From assembly GCA_020633515.1 (NCBI GenBank), contig JACKDM010000013.1, positions 33,734-97,733 on the forward strand: a stretch of DNA of 64,000 nt. Reading direction: 5' to 3'. Every line of letters begins with the position of its first letter. Positions within the stretch are counted from its first letter, which is position 1. Made by a program: the position numbers and the translations under genes. The stretch comes from Myxococcales bacterium (GTDB taxonomy: Bacteria > Myxococcota > Bradymonadia > UBA7976 > UBA1532). Below, piece by piece: positions 19,330-27,000 of this stretch. The notes under the pieces were generated by a model, which did no database searches, was not told where the DNA came from, and saw only the letters and a program-made list of their open reading frames with translations.

Positions 19330-20553
19330 ATGAACGCGATCGCGCGCCGCCCCGACGCGGCCGACCCCCAAGGGCGCATCATCGGCGACCTCGGCCCCCG
19401 CGGCGGGCCGGTGCTCGTCGCGATCGGCAGCATCCACGGCAACGAGCCCGCCGGCACCCGCGCGATCGAGCGCCTCTTCGCCGACCTCCACGAGCGCCCC
19501 GCCCCGCTCACCGGCCGCGTCATCGGCCTCCGCGGCAACCTGCGCGCCGGCCGCCGCCGCCAGCGCTACATCACCCGCGACCTCAACCGCTGCTGGACCC
19601 CCGCCGGCATCGAAGCGCTCGTCACCCACGGCCCCGCCAACGACGAAGACGAAGACGCCGAGCAGCGCGAGCTCCTCGCGCTCATCGCCCCCCTCCTCGC
19701 CGAAGCCGACCGCCCGATCGTCTTCCTCGACCTCCACAGCTCCTCCGGCGAGGGCCAGCCCTTCTGCGTCATGGCCGACGTGCTCCGCAACCGCCCCATC
19801 GCGTTCGGCGTCCCCGTGCCCGTCGTGCTCGGCCTCGAAGAGGTCATCGACGGCGCCATGACCGGCTACCTCTGCGACCTCGGCCACATCGGCGTCTCAT
19901 TCGAAGGCGGCCCCCACCACGGCGCCGACACCATCGACAACCACCTCGCCATCCTCTGGCTCTCGCTCGTCCATGCCGGCCTCCTCCCCGCCGACGCCGT
20001 GCCCGAGCTCGACGCCTGGCGCGCCCGCCTCACCCGCGCCACCGCCGGCCTCCCCCGCGTCCTCGAGGTCCGCCACCGCCACGTCATCCACCCCGGCGAC
20101 AACTTCAAGATGCGCCCCGGCTTCGCCAACTTCATGCCGATCCCCAAGGACCTCCCCGTCGCCGACGACCGCCACGGCCCCGTCCGCGCCCCCGAAGAGG
20201 GCGTCATGATGCTGCCGCTCTACCAAGGCCAGGGCGACGACGGCTACTTCATCGCCCGCCCCGTCTCCGCGTTCTGGCTCGACCTCAGCGCCCGCCTCCG
20301 CGGCGACACCATCGACCGCCTCCTCCCCGCGCTCCCCGGCGTCCGCCGCGACCCCACCCGCGACGACCACTTCCTCGTCGACCGCCGCGTCGCCCGCCTC
20401 CGCGCCACCGAGATCTTCCACCTCTTCGGCTACCGCCGCGCCCGCGCCAGCGGCGACGTCCTCGTCTTCAACCGCCGCCGCCCCGACTTCGACCGCCTCG
20501 CCCCGCTCCCCCCCGAGCTGCGCCCGCTCGTCGACGCCGAGATCCTCTCTTGA
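19330..20553 (+). CDS. AstE/AspA-family zinc carboxypeptidase-like hydrolase
   Basis: This 407-residue protein is a member of the succinylglutamate desuccinylase/aspartoacylase (M14-like) group, which cleaves acyl-amino-acid amide bonds. Zinc-ligand motifs are visible: 'GSIHGNEPAG' (His36, Glu39), 'RDLNR' and 'LDLHSSSG' (His136). Directly downstream of an amidoligase, it most likely trims or releases the ligase product, or hydrolyses a related conjugate; amidoligase-peptidase neighbours of this kind are known for the superfamily. ATG 19330 is used; a GTG at 19291 would add 13 residues. Its stop TGA overlaps a TTG (TTGA at 20550-20553) that opens a 43-codon frame leading into the Rieske gene. 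Confidence 0.85.
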   Translation: MNAIARRPDAADPQGRIIGDLGPRGGPVLVAIGSIHGNEPAGTRAIERLFADLHERPAPLTGRVIGLRGNLRAGRRRQRYITRDLNRCWTPAGIEALVTHGPANDEDEDAEQRELLALIAPLLAEADRPIVFLDLHSSSGEGQPFCVMADVLRNRPIAFGVPVPVVLGLEEVIDGAMTGYLCDLGHIGVSFEGGPHHGADTIDNHLAILWLSLVHAGLLPADAVPELDAWRARLTRATAGLPRVLEVRHRHVIHPGDNFKMRPGFANFMPIPKDLPVADDRHGPVRAPEEGVMMLPLYQGQGDDGYFIARPVSAFWLDLSARLRGDTIDRLLPALPGVRRDPTRDDHFLVDRRVARLRATEIFHLFGYRRARASGDVLVFNRRRPDFDRLAPLPPELRPLVDAEILS

Positions 20554-20681
20554 GCCGCGCGCAAGGAGGCCGTCCGGCCAGAGCCGGACGGGTCGGAGCG
20601 AGGAGGAGGGCCATGCCCGACGACGAAGCGCAGATCCCGCCCGCAGGGCGGCCGGATGAGCACGGCAGGGCGAAAAAGTGA
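20550..20681 (+). CDS. 43-codon small ORF inside an intercistronic repeat (SRAQ peptide)
   Basis: From a TTG overlapping the AstE-like stop (TTGA), an open frame runs to a TGA overlapping the Rieske start (GTGA). It therefore bridges two genes with 4-base overlaps at both ends. The peptide begins 'MSRAQGGRPARAG' and contains 'AQIPPAGRPDEHG'. Very similar words occur in the C-terminal tail of the Fe-S gene at 43961 ('GRAQRSRPLEG', 'AQIPPGGRRSEHG'), and 'MSRAQ' opens a 29-codon frame at 59165. An internal ATG at 20613 has a strong AGGAGGAGGG before it. It may be a coupling leader rather than a functional peptide, and real translation is unproven. Confidence 0.4.
   Translation: MSRAQGGRPARAGRVGARRRAMPDDEAQIPPAGRPDEHGRAKK
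20554..20677 (+). repeat. Intercistronic repeat, copy A
   Basis: This segment fills the gap between the AstE-like and Rieske genes and matches the minus strand of 43965-44115. It holds a 9-bp perfect hairpin (20570-20591, loop CAGA), a purine-rich GGTCGGAGCGAGGAGG, and a 6-bp hairpin CCGCCC/GGGCGG (20637-20651, loop GCA). The downstream start codon is about 27 bases after the second hairpin. Confidence 0.7.
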
Positions 20682-21763
20682 GCCCGATCGAACTCAAGCT
20701 CCTCCCCCCCACCGGCAAGGGCAACACCTCCGCCGCCCGCGTCCCCGACGCCTGGTACCCCGTCTGCCGCGCCGCCGACCTCCGCGGACCCAAGCCCCTC
20801 GCCACCACCCTCCTCGGCCACCCCCTCGCGATCTACCGCGGCGAAGACGGCCGCCCCGGCGCGCTCCTCGACCGCTGCCCGCACCGCAACGTCCCCCTCA
20901 CCACCGGCCGCGTCGCCGGCGACACCCTCGAATGCGGCTACCACGGCTGGCGCTTCGACCGCGACGGCGCCTGCCGCCGCGTCCCCGGCCTCTGCGGCGA
21001 AGCCGACACCCGCGGCCGCCGCGTCGCCGCCCACGCCGCCCGCGAGCAGGACGGCTACATCTGGGTCTACGCCGAGCCCGACACCCCCCCCACCACCGAC
21101 CCCTACCGCTTCCCCCACCTCGGCGAACCCGGCTGGCACAGCGTACACGACGTCGTCGAAGCCGAAGCCACCCTGCACGCCGTCGCCGAGAACGCCCTCG
21201 ACGTCCCCCACACCGCCTTCCTCCACGGCGGCCTCTTCCGCAGCGACAAGGCCGAGCGCCAGACCATCGAGGTCGTCGTCCGCCGCTGGCACGACCGCGT
21301 CGAAGCCCAATACATCGGCGAATCCCGCCCCGAAGGCATCGTCGGCCGCGTCCTCGCCCCCGGCGGCGGCGAGGTCGAACACTACGACCGCTTCCTCCTC
21401 CCCGGCATCACCGAGGTCGAGTACCGCCTCAGCGACCGCAGCCACATCATCGTCAGCAGCGTCCTGACACCGCTCGCCGACTTCCACACCCGCCTGTGGA
21501 CCGTCGTCAGCTTCAAGCTCCCCCTCCCCGGCTGGCTCGTCGCCCTCCTCGTCCGCCCCATCGCCCGCCGCATCTTCGGGCAGGACAAAGACATGCTCGC
21601 CCTCCAGACCCGCAACATCAACCGCTTCGGCGGCGAACAGTACGTCTCCACCGAGCTCGACGCCCTCGGCCCGCAGATCCTCCGGCTCCTTCGAAACGCC
21701 GAGCGCGGCGAGCTCACCCCGCTCGCCGAGCCCGTCGTCAAACGCTTCCAGATGCAGGTCTGA
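20678..21763 (+). CDS. Rieske [2Fe-2S] non-heme iron oxygenase
   Basis: This 361-residue oxygenase alpha subunit-like protein activates O2 to hydroxylate or otherwise oxidise an organic substrate. The Rieske centre is CPHRNVPL (Cys67, His69) with 'CGYHGW' (Cys86, His89). The mononuclear iron site is 'ALDVPHTAFLH' (Asp175, His178, His183). It lacks the extended length of ring-dihydroxylating enzymes and resembles the single-component group that includes cholesterol 7-desaturase and KshA-like enzymes. The GTG start at 20678 overlaps the stop of the small ORF (GTGA). No reductase is encoded nearby. Its coupling to the amidoligase and hydrolase suggests it modifies their product, which is inference. 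Confidence 0.9.
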   Translation: MSPIELKLLPPTGKGNTSAARVPDAWYPVCRAADLRGPKPLATTLLGHPLAIYRGEDGRPGALLDRCPHRNVPLTTGRVAGDTLECGYHGWRFDRDGACRRVPGLCGEADTRGRRVAAHAAREQDGYIWVYAEPDTPPTTDPYRFPHLGEPGWHSVHDVVEAEATLHAVAENALDVPHTAFLHGGLFRSDKAERQTIEVVVRRWHDRVEAQYIGESRPEGIVGRVLAPGGGEVEHYDRFLLPGITEVEYRLSDRSHIIVSSVLTPLADFHTRLWTVVSFKLPLPGWLVALLVRPIARRIFGQDKDMLALQTRNINRFGGEQYVSTELDALGPQILRLLRNAERGELTPLAEPVVKRFQMQV

Positions 21764-21807
21764 CCCGGCCCGGGCGCCGGATCAGCAGGTGGGTACCATG
21801 GGTGGGA

Positions 21808-22227
21808 TCAGCTCGCCTGCGCCTCGGCCTGCGGCAGCGCCTTGCCCATCGGGCGCCGCTCGAGCTCCGGCCCCTTCAGCGCGTCGAGCAGCGGGCTCGG
21901 CAGCGCGTCCTTCACCTTGCTCATCACCCGCAGGATCGCGTCCGCCGCCTGCGGCTCGGCCGTGCGCAGGCTCGCCTGCGCGCTGTTGAACATCACCTCG
22001 AGCTCATCGGCGGTGAACTGCACCGCCTCGAGCCGCGCGCCGTGGTCGAGGTGGTAGCCCACCCCCGCCTCGCCCACCACCGGCACCCCCATCCGGTGCA
22101 GCAGCGCGACGTCGCGGTAGATGGTGCGGGGCGAGACCTTGAAGCGATCGGCGAGCATCTCGGCGCTGACGCGGCGCTCGTTGCGGAGGACGCGGACGAT
22201 CTGGGTGAGGCGCTGGTTGCGGTGCAT
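21808..22227 (-). CDS. Short DeoR/YafY-type HTH transcriptional regulator
   Basis: This 139-residue protein has an N-terminal HTH_11 winged helix ('[20 protein letters not shown]', '[12 protein letters not shown]') typical of the YafY/WYL regulators, but it is truncated before any WYL ligand-binding domain. The remaining about 70 residues are helical and end in a charged tail. ATG 22227 has a GAGGAGG six bases upstream. It lies convergent to the Rieske gene and 118 bp downstream of gshA on the same strand, so either could be its target. The effector is unknown. Confidence 0.85.
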   Translation of the reverse strand: MHRNQRLTQIVRVLRNERRVSAEMLADRFKVSPRTIYRDVALLHRMGVPVVGEAGVGYHLDHGARLEAVQFTADELEVMFNSAQASLRTAEPQAADAILRVMSKVKDALPSPLLDALKGPELERRPMGKALPQAEAQAS

Positions 22228-22345
22228 CAAGACCTCCTCTTCGGCTGATTGCGCTCGATGCAGGGACCGTTCTACGCCCCCCCTCCTGCCACCCTTCCGT
22301 CAGCAGCGATCGACCCGCGGGCTTTTTTGGGGACCCGCCGCCGCC

Positions 22346-23677
22346 TCAGCAGATCCGCGTCGCCGCGAGCAGCTTGCCCACGTCCCCATCGAACGCCGCT
22401 CGCACCCGATCGGCCGGGCACCGCCCCGCCGCCACGTCCGCCACCACCGGATCGAGCAGCCCCACCGCTCCTGGCTCCCGCCGCGCGAGCCCCGCGCGCG
22501 CCAGATCCAGCAGCGTCTTGCCGTACTCCTGCAGCGTCGCCCCCCCCAGCGTCGCCCCGAGCCCCATCACCGGCACCATCCGCCGACACCGCGCCAGCTC
22601 CGCCGGATCGACCCCCTCGAAGAGCGCCAGCGCGTCGTCGAGGCTCTCCGCGTCGTACAAGAGCCCCGCGTGGAACGCCGGCAGCGCCAGCACATGGTCC
22701 CGATCGCCCATGTCGGCGCCCCGCACCTCCAGGTACCGCTTCAGCCGCGCGTCGGGGAACAGCGTCGACAGGTGCACGATGAAGTCGCCCAGGTTCGCCC
22801 GATAGCCCCCGTGCCCCTTCTCCACGAAGTCCCGGAACACCAGCCCCGCGCAGTCGATCGCCCGCCCCTCGCGGCGCAGGAAGAACATCGGCACCCCGAA
22901 CGCCCACTCGACATAGTCGGCGAACGTGCAGCCCGGCTCCAGGAACCGCGCCGGATACCGCCACCGATCGTCATCCGTCGCCTCCCAGATCCGCCCCCGG
23001 AAGGTCCGCTCCACCACCGGCCGCCCCTCGACGATCGGGCTGTTCGCCCACGCCGCGAGCACGAACGGCTGCACCCACAGCGACAGCCGCAGCTTGCGGA
23101 ACGCGTCCGCCTCGTCGGCGAAGTCGAGGTTGGCCTGCACCGTACAGGTCTGATGCATCATCCGCGACGCCAGCGCGCCCCGCGTCGGCAGGTAGCGCCG
23201 CATGATCTCGTAGCGCGCCTTCGGCATCCGCGGCATCGCGTCCGGCCCCAGCGAAGGCGCCAGCCCCAGCCCGCTCCAGGTGATCCCGAGCGGCGCCGAG
23301 AAGCGCCGGACCTCCTCGAAGTGCGCGTCCAGCTCCGCCGCCGTCTCCGCCAGCGTCGGCAGCGGCGCCCCGCTCAGCTCGAGCTGCCCGCCCGGCTCCA
23401 GCGTCACCGTCGCCCGCCCCCGCGCCAGCGCCACGATCGCCTCGCCCTCCCGCGTCGCCGTCCAGCCGCCCTCGGCCGCCAGCGCCTCCAAGAGCGCCCG
23501 GATCCCCCGCGGATCGTCCCACGTCGGGTACGTGCCCCGATCGGGCCACCAGCCGAGCTTCTCGTGCTCCGTCCCGATCACCCACCGCTCGCGCGGCTTG
23601 CCACCGGCGGCCATGTACTCGACGCACTGCGCCGGGTCTTCCAGAAGGGTCGCGTCGTCGTCGACCAGCGAGCTCAT
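22346..23677 (-). CDS. gshA: Glutamate-cysteine ligase (plant/proteobacterial type)
   Basis: This 443-residue enzyme joins glutamate and cysteine, the first step of glutathione synthesis. It belongs to the GCS2-fold plant/alphaproteobacterial type, with hallmark blocks '[10 protein letters not shown]' near residue 35, '[11 protein letters not shown]', '[14 protein letters not shown]' and 'WANSPIVEG', and a length normal for this class. ATG 23677 follows GAGGAG. A glutathione synthetase gene is not in the window. It is divergent from rpsB across a 306-bp region. A second, CBS-fused GCS2 protein at 17329 is only distantly related and probably has another job. Confidence 0.92.
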   Translation of the reverse strand: MSSLVDDDATLLEDPAQCVEYMAAGGKPRERWVIGTEHEKLGWWPDRGTYPTWDDPRGIRALLEALAAEGGWTATREGEAIVALARGRATVTLEPGGQLELSGAPLPTLAETAAELDAHFEEVRRFSAPLGITWSGLGLAPSLGPDAMPRMPKARYEIMRRYLPTRGALASRMMHQTCTVQANLDFADEADAFRKLRLSLWVQPFVLAAWANSPIVEGRPVVERTFRGRIWEATDDDRWRYPARFLEPGCTFADYVEWAFGVPMFFLRREGRAIDCAGLVFRDFVEKGHGGYRANLGDFIVHLSTLFPDARLKRYLEVRGADMGDRDHVLALPAFHAGLLYDAESLDDALALFEGVDPAELARCRRMVPVMGLGATLGGATLQEYGKTLLDLARAGLARREPGAVGLLDPVVADVAAGRCPADRVRAAFDGDVGKLLAATRIC

Positions 23678-23983
23678 GCCGGGGCTCCTCGGGATTGCGG
23701 GACCGGGGTTCGATCGAATCGCGATCGAACGCAGCACAGAGACCCGGCGAAGCCCGCTCGCGTCGCGCGCCCCCGATCGTTTCCCGCGCGCGCCGCCTCC
23801 GCGACGGATCGTCCCGCCCGCGCGCCGAGATGTTCCTTGCCGCGCGCCCCCGATCCTGGTAGACACCGCCGCCCGAACAACTCACACGCGACCCGAGCCG
23901 CGCCCGGCGTGCCCCCGAATCTGCGGGGGTCGGAGATGCGGCGACGACGGTCGCGGCGGCCAACGCGCCAGGAGACAGCCCAG
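23678..23983. promoter_or_regulatory. Divergent gshA/rpsB intergenic region
   Basis: This 306-bp stretch has no gene. It contains the rpsB promoter candidate at 23837-23865 and a leader of about 110 bases before rpsB. Apart from GC-rich inverted words I see no riboswitch or attachment site. On the gshA side I see only a GAGGAG Shine-Dalgarno just before its start. Confidence 0.6.
23837..23865 (+). promoter_or_regulatory. Promoter candidate for rpsB-tsf
   Basis: TTGCCG (23837-23842) and TAGACA (23860-23865) are spaced by 17 bases, 118 bases upstream of the rpsB start. This leaves room for a leader that could take part in ribosomal-protein feedback. Confidence 0.45.
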
Positions 23984-24850
23984 ATGCCCGCGATCGAGAT
24001 CCGCGAACTGTTGGAGGCCGGCGTCCACTTCGGCCACCAGACCGCCCGGTGGAACCCCAAGATGCGCCAGTACATCTACGGCGCCCGCAACGGGATCCAC
24101 ATCCTCGACCTCCAGAAGACCGTCCCCCTCTTCGACCAGGCCTTCAACTACATCCAGTCGATCGCCTCGCGCGGCGAGTCGGTGCTCTTCGTCGGCACCA
24201 AGAAGCAGGCGCAAGAGGTCGTGCGCGCCCACGCCGCCCGGTGTGGCATGTACCACGTCACCCACCGCTGGCTCGGCGGCACGCTGACCAACTTCCGCAC
24301 CATCAAGGGCTCCATCGAGCGCCTCCGCCGCATCGAGCGCATGCTCACCGACGGCACCGCCGACGCGCTCACCAAGAAGGAGATCCTCAAGCTCTACCGC
24401 GAGCAGGAGAAGCTCGAGAGCAACCTCGGCGGCATCAAGAACATGGAGAACCTGCCCGGCGCGGTCTTCATCATCGACACGATCAAGGAGCACATCGCCG
24501 TCGACGAGGCGCGCAAGCTCGGGATCAAGGTCGTCGCGATCGTCGACAGCAACAGCGACCCGGAGAACATCGACTACCCGATCCCGGGCAACGACGACGC
24601 GATCCGCTCGATCGAGCTCTTCACCGCCCGCGTCGCCGACGCGGTCCTCGCCGGCCGGCGCAACCACAACGACCGCTTCAGCGGCGGCCAGGACATCAAC
24701 TTCGGCGAGGCGCAGCTCGGCCAGAGCGAGGGTGGCCCCTCGGTCTCGATCAAGCCCGCCGGCATGGAGATGCCCAAGCCCGCGGCGAGCGCGAGCCCCG
24801 ACATGGACCAGGACGACGACGACGGCGGCGACGACTTCGGCGACGAGTGA
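23984..24850 (+). CDS. rpsB: 30S ribosomal protein S2
   Basis: This 288-residue small-subunit ribosomal protein is recognised by '[19 protein letters not shown]' at the N-terminus, '[10 protein letters not shown]', '[10 protein letters not shown]' and 'VDSNSDP'. After the conserved core (about residue 235) comes an acidic tail with '[15 protein letters not shown]', longer than in E. coli. ATG 23984 has AGGAGA eight bases upstream. It heads the conserved rpsB-tsf-pyrH-frr gene order, with tsf 54 bp downstream. Confidence 0.97.
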   Translation: MPAIEIRELLEAGVHFGHQTARWNPKMRQYIYGARNGIHILDLQKTVPLFDQAFNYIQSIASRGESVLFVGTKKQAQEVVRAHAARCGMYHVTHRWLGGTLTNFRTIKGSIERLRRIERMLTDGTADALTKKEILKLYREQEKLESNLGGIKNMENLPGAVFIIDTIKEHIAVDEARKLGIKVVAIVDSNSDPENIDYPIPGNDDAIRSIELFTARVADAVLAGRRNHNDRFSGGQDINFGEAQLGQSEGGPSVSIKPAGMEMPKPAASASPDMDQDDDDGGDDFGDE

Positions 24851-24904
24851 GCCGCGACCGTCCCTTCGTTTGACCCTCAAATCGACAAGACCGGGAGAGA
24901 CGAG

Positions 24905-25555
24905 ATGGAGATCTCCGCCAAGGTGGTCAAGGCGCTGCGTGAGAAGACCGGCGCCGGCATGATGGACTGCAAGAAGGCCCTCGCCGAGAGCAACGGCGAC
25001 TTCGACCTGGCCATCGAGTACCTCCAGAAGAAGAGCCTCGCCGCCGTCGGCAAGCGCGCCGACAAGGTCGCCGCCGAGGGCCAGGTCGGCGCCTACATCC
25101 ACACCGGCGGCCGCATCGGCGTGCTCGTCGAGATCAACAGCGAGACCGACTTCGTCGGCCGCAGCGAGCACTTCCAGGCGCTCGTCAAGGACATCGCGAT
25201 GCAGATCGCGGCGGCCAACCCGCAGTACCTCGACGACAGCCAGATCCCGGCCGACGTCATCGCCAAGCAGCGCGAGATCTACCTCGCGCAGCTCGCCGAC
25301 TCGGGCAAGCCGGCCAACATGCTCGACCGGATCGTCGACGGCAAGATCGCGAAGTGGAAGAAGGAGGTCTGCCTCGTCGACCAGCCCTTCGTGAAGAACC
25401 CCGACCAGTCGATCAGCCAGTACATCGCCGAGGTCGCCTCGACCATCAAGGAGAACATCCGCGTCCGTCGCTTCGTGCGCTTCGAGCTCGGCGAGGGCAT
25501 CGAGCGCCACGAGACCGACTTCGCGGCCGAGGTCGCCGCGGCGGCGCAGGTCTGA
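24905..25555 (+). CDS. tsf: Elongation factor Ts
   Basis: This 216-residue guanine-nucleotide exchange factor for EF-Tu has the N-terminal UBA-like domain '[19 protein letters not shown]' and the core '[19 protein letters not shown]'. It is the short form of EF-Ts: only one core subdomain block is obvious, instead of the two in the about 280-residue E. coli protein, as in several bacterial groups. A purine-rich GGGAGAGACGAG precedes the ATG. The pyrH GTG begins two bases after the stop. Confidence 0.97.
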   Translation: MEISAKVVKALREKTGAGMMDCKKALAESNGDFDLAIEYLQKKSLAAVGKRADKVAAEGQVGAYIHTGGRIGVLVEINSETDFVGRSEHFQALVKDIAMQIAAANPQYLDDSQIPADVIAKQREIYLAQLADSGKPANMLDRIVDGKIAKWKKEVCLVDQPFVKNPDQSISQYIAEVASTIKENIRVRRFVRFELGEGIERHETDFAAEVAAAAQV

Positions 25556-25557
25556 GC

Positions 25558-26268
25558 GTGACGACGACGCCCCGCCGTCTGCTGCTCAAGCTCTCGGGCG
25601 AGGCGCTCGTCGGCGAGGGGCAGTACGGCATCTCGCCGTCGATCGTCGAGCGCATCGGCGGCGAGGTGCGCGACGTGCTCGCGCTCGGGGTCGAGCTCGC
25701 GGTCGTCGTGGGAGGTGGCAACATCTTCCGCGGCGTCGCCGGCGCGGCCAAGGGCATGGATCGCACCAGCGCCGACTACATGGGCATGCTCGCGACGAGC
25801 ATCAACGCGCTCGCGCTGCAAGATGGCTTCGAGAAGCTCGGCATGCACACCCGCATGATGAGCGGCATCGAGATGCCCAAGGTCGCCGAGCCCTTCATCC
25901 GTCGCCGCGCCATGCGCCACCTCGAGAAGGGCCGGGTGGTGATCTTCGCCGCCGGCACCGGCAACCCCTACTTCACCACCGACACGGCCGCCGCGCTCCG
26001 CGCGATCGAGATCGGCGCCGACGCCGTCCTCAAGGCCACCAAGGTCGACGGCATCTACGACGCCGACCCGGTCACCCACCCCCACGCGGTCAAGTTCACC
26101 GCGCTCACCTACTCCGAGGTGCTCGCCCGCGACCTCAAGGTCATGGACGCCACCGCCATCAGCCTCTGCCGCGAGAACCAGATGCCCATCGTGGTCTTCG
26201 ACCTCAAGACCGAGGGCAACATCGTGCGCGTCGCCCGCGGCGAGACGATCGGCACCCGGATCTGCTGA
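25558..26268 (+). CDS. pyrH: Uridylate kinase (UMP kinase)
   Basis: This 236-residue amino-acid-kinase-fold enzyme phosphorylates UMP to UDP in pyrimidine synthesis. Signature segments are '[12 protein letters not shown]', '[11 protein letters not shown]', '[17 protein letters not shown]', '[17 protein letters not shown]' and '[12 protein letters not shown]'. The start is GTG at 25558, two bases after the tsf stop, so translation is probably coupled. The length is as expected for bacterial PyrH (about 240). Confidence 0.96.
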   Translation: MTTTPRRLLLKLSGEALVGEGQYGISPSIVERIGGEVRDVLALGVELAVVVGGGNIFRGVAGAAKGMDRTSADYMGMLATSINALALQDGFEKLGMHTRMMSGIEMPKVAEPFIRRRAMRHLEKGRVVIFAAGTGNPYFTTDTAAALRAIEIGADAVLKATKVDGIYDADPVTHPHAVKFTALTYSEVLARDLKVMDATAISLCRENQMPIVVFDLKTEGNIVRVARGETIGTRIC

Positions 26269-26297
26269 ACGGGCGGCTACGCAGCGACCGATCGGTG

Positions 26298-26306
26298 TGA
26301 TAGGGT
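26298..26306 (+). promoter_or_regulatory. Extended -10 element before frr
   Basis: TGA followed by TAGGGT (26298-26306) forms an extended -10 box 33 bases before the frr start. No good -35 is present. It could give frr a second transcription start within the cluster. Confidence 0.3.
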
Positions 26307-26338
26307 CGCTGCACGTCCCGCAACCGGCAGGCCAGGTG

Positions 26339-26896
26339 ATGGAAGACGAAATCTACGCCGATCTGAACGAGAGCTTCGAGAACGCCTACGCGGCGCTGCG
26401 CAAGGAGCTCGCCCGCGTCCGCTCCGGGCGCGCCAACACCAACTTGCTCGACGGCATCCGGGTCAGCTACTACGGGCAGCCGACGCCGCTCAACCAGGTC
26501 GCCAACCTCAGCGTGCCCGAGCCCCGGCTGATCACGATCAAGCCGTGGGAGAAGAACATGCTCGGGGAGATCGAGAAGGCCATCCAGCAGGCCAACCTCG
26601 GCATCAACCCGAACAACGACGGCGTCCTCATCCGGCTCGTCATCCAGCCGCTCACCGAGGAGCGCCGCAAGCAGTTCGTCAAGCAGGTCCGCGAGCACGG
26701 CGAGGCCGCCCGCGTCTCGGCGCGCAACGCCCGCCGCGACGCGAACACGCTCCTCGACGGCCTCCAGAAAGACGGCGACATCAGCGAAGACGACATGCAC
26801 CGCGCCAAGAAGCGCGTGCAGGACCACACCGACGAGGCGATCAAGAAGATCGACGAGATCCTCGCCAAGAAAGAAGCCGAGCTGATGGAGATCTGA
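26339..26896 (+). CDS. frr: Ribosome recycling factor
   Basis: This 185-residue factor splits terminated ribosomes together with EF-G. Family blocks are 'ELARVRSGRANTNLLDGI', 'YYGQPTPLNQVANLSVPE', 'EKAIQQANLGINPNNDG', 'LTEERRKQFVKQV' and 'VRDHTDEAIKKIDEI'-like helices at the end. The length is exactly typical. ATG 26339 was chosen to match the usual N-terminus; an upstream in-frame start would add 14 residues without similarity. A GC hairpin at 26924-26947 follows. Confidence 0.97.
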   Translation: MEDEIYADLNESFENAYAALRKELARVRSGRANTNLLDGIRVSYYGQPTPLNQVANLSVPEPRLITIKPWEKNMLGEIEKAIQQANLGINPNNDGVLIRLVIQPLTEERRKQFVKQVREHGEAARVSARNARRDANTLLDGLQKDGDISEDDMHRAKKRVQDHTDEAIKKIDEILAKKEAELMEI

Positions 26897-26923
26897 CCCG
26901 ATCGCCCGATCGGGAGGACCGAT

Positions 26924-26947
26924 CCGGCCGGGCGCCCACCCGGCCGG
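26924..26947 (+). terminator. GC hairpin after frr
   Basis: CCGGCCGGG and CCCGGCCGG form a perfect 9-bp stem with a 6-base loop, 27 bases after frr. It has no U-tract, so it may aid termination or protect the 3' end rather than act as a classical intrinsic terminator. It lies between convergent genes. Confidence 0.4.
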
Positions 26948-27000
26948 TCCCCGCCCCTACCCGCGAACCCCCGTCCCTGCCCCCGACCCTCACGCCGCGC

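Noticed and set aside
18510..20549. Long Arg/Pro-rich plus-strand frame leading into the small ORF at 20550
   Set aside because: It overlaps the amidoligase and AstE-like genes in another frame and has no similarity; only the last part, in the intergenic gap, is considered.
22306..22345. Intrinsic terminator suggested by TTTTTT near 22322
   Set aside because: The T-run is on the plus strand where no gene ends, and on the minus strand it is inside a weak loop (GCGGG/CCCGC) with no U-tract after it.
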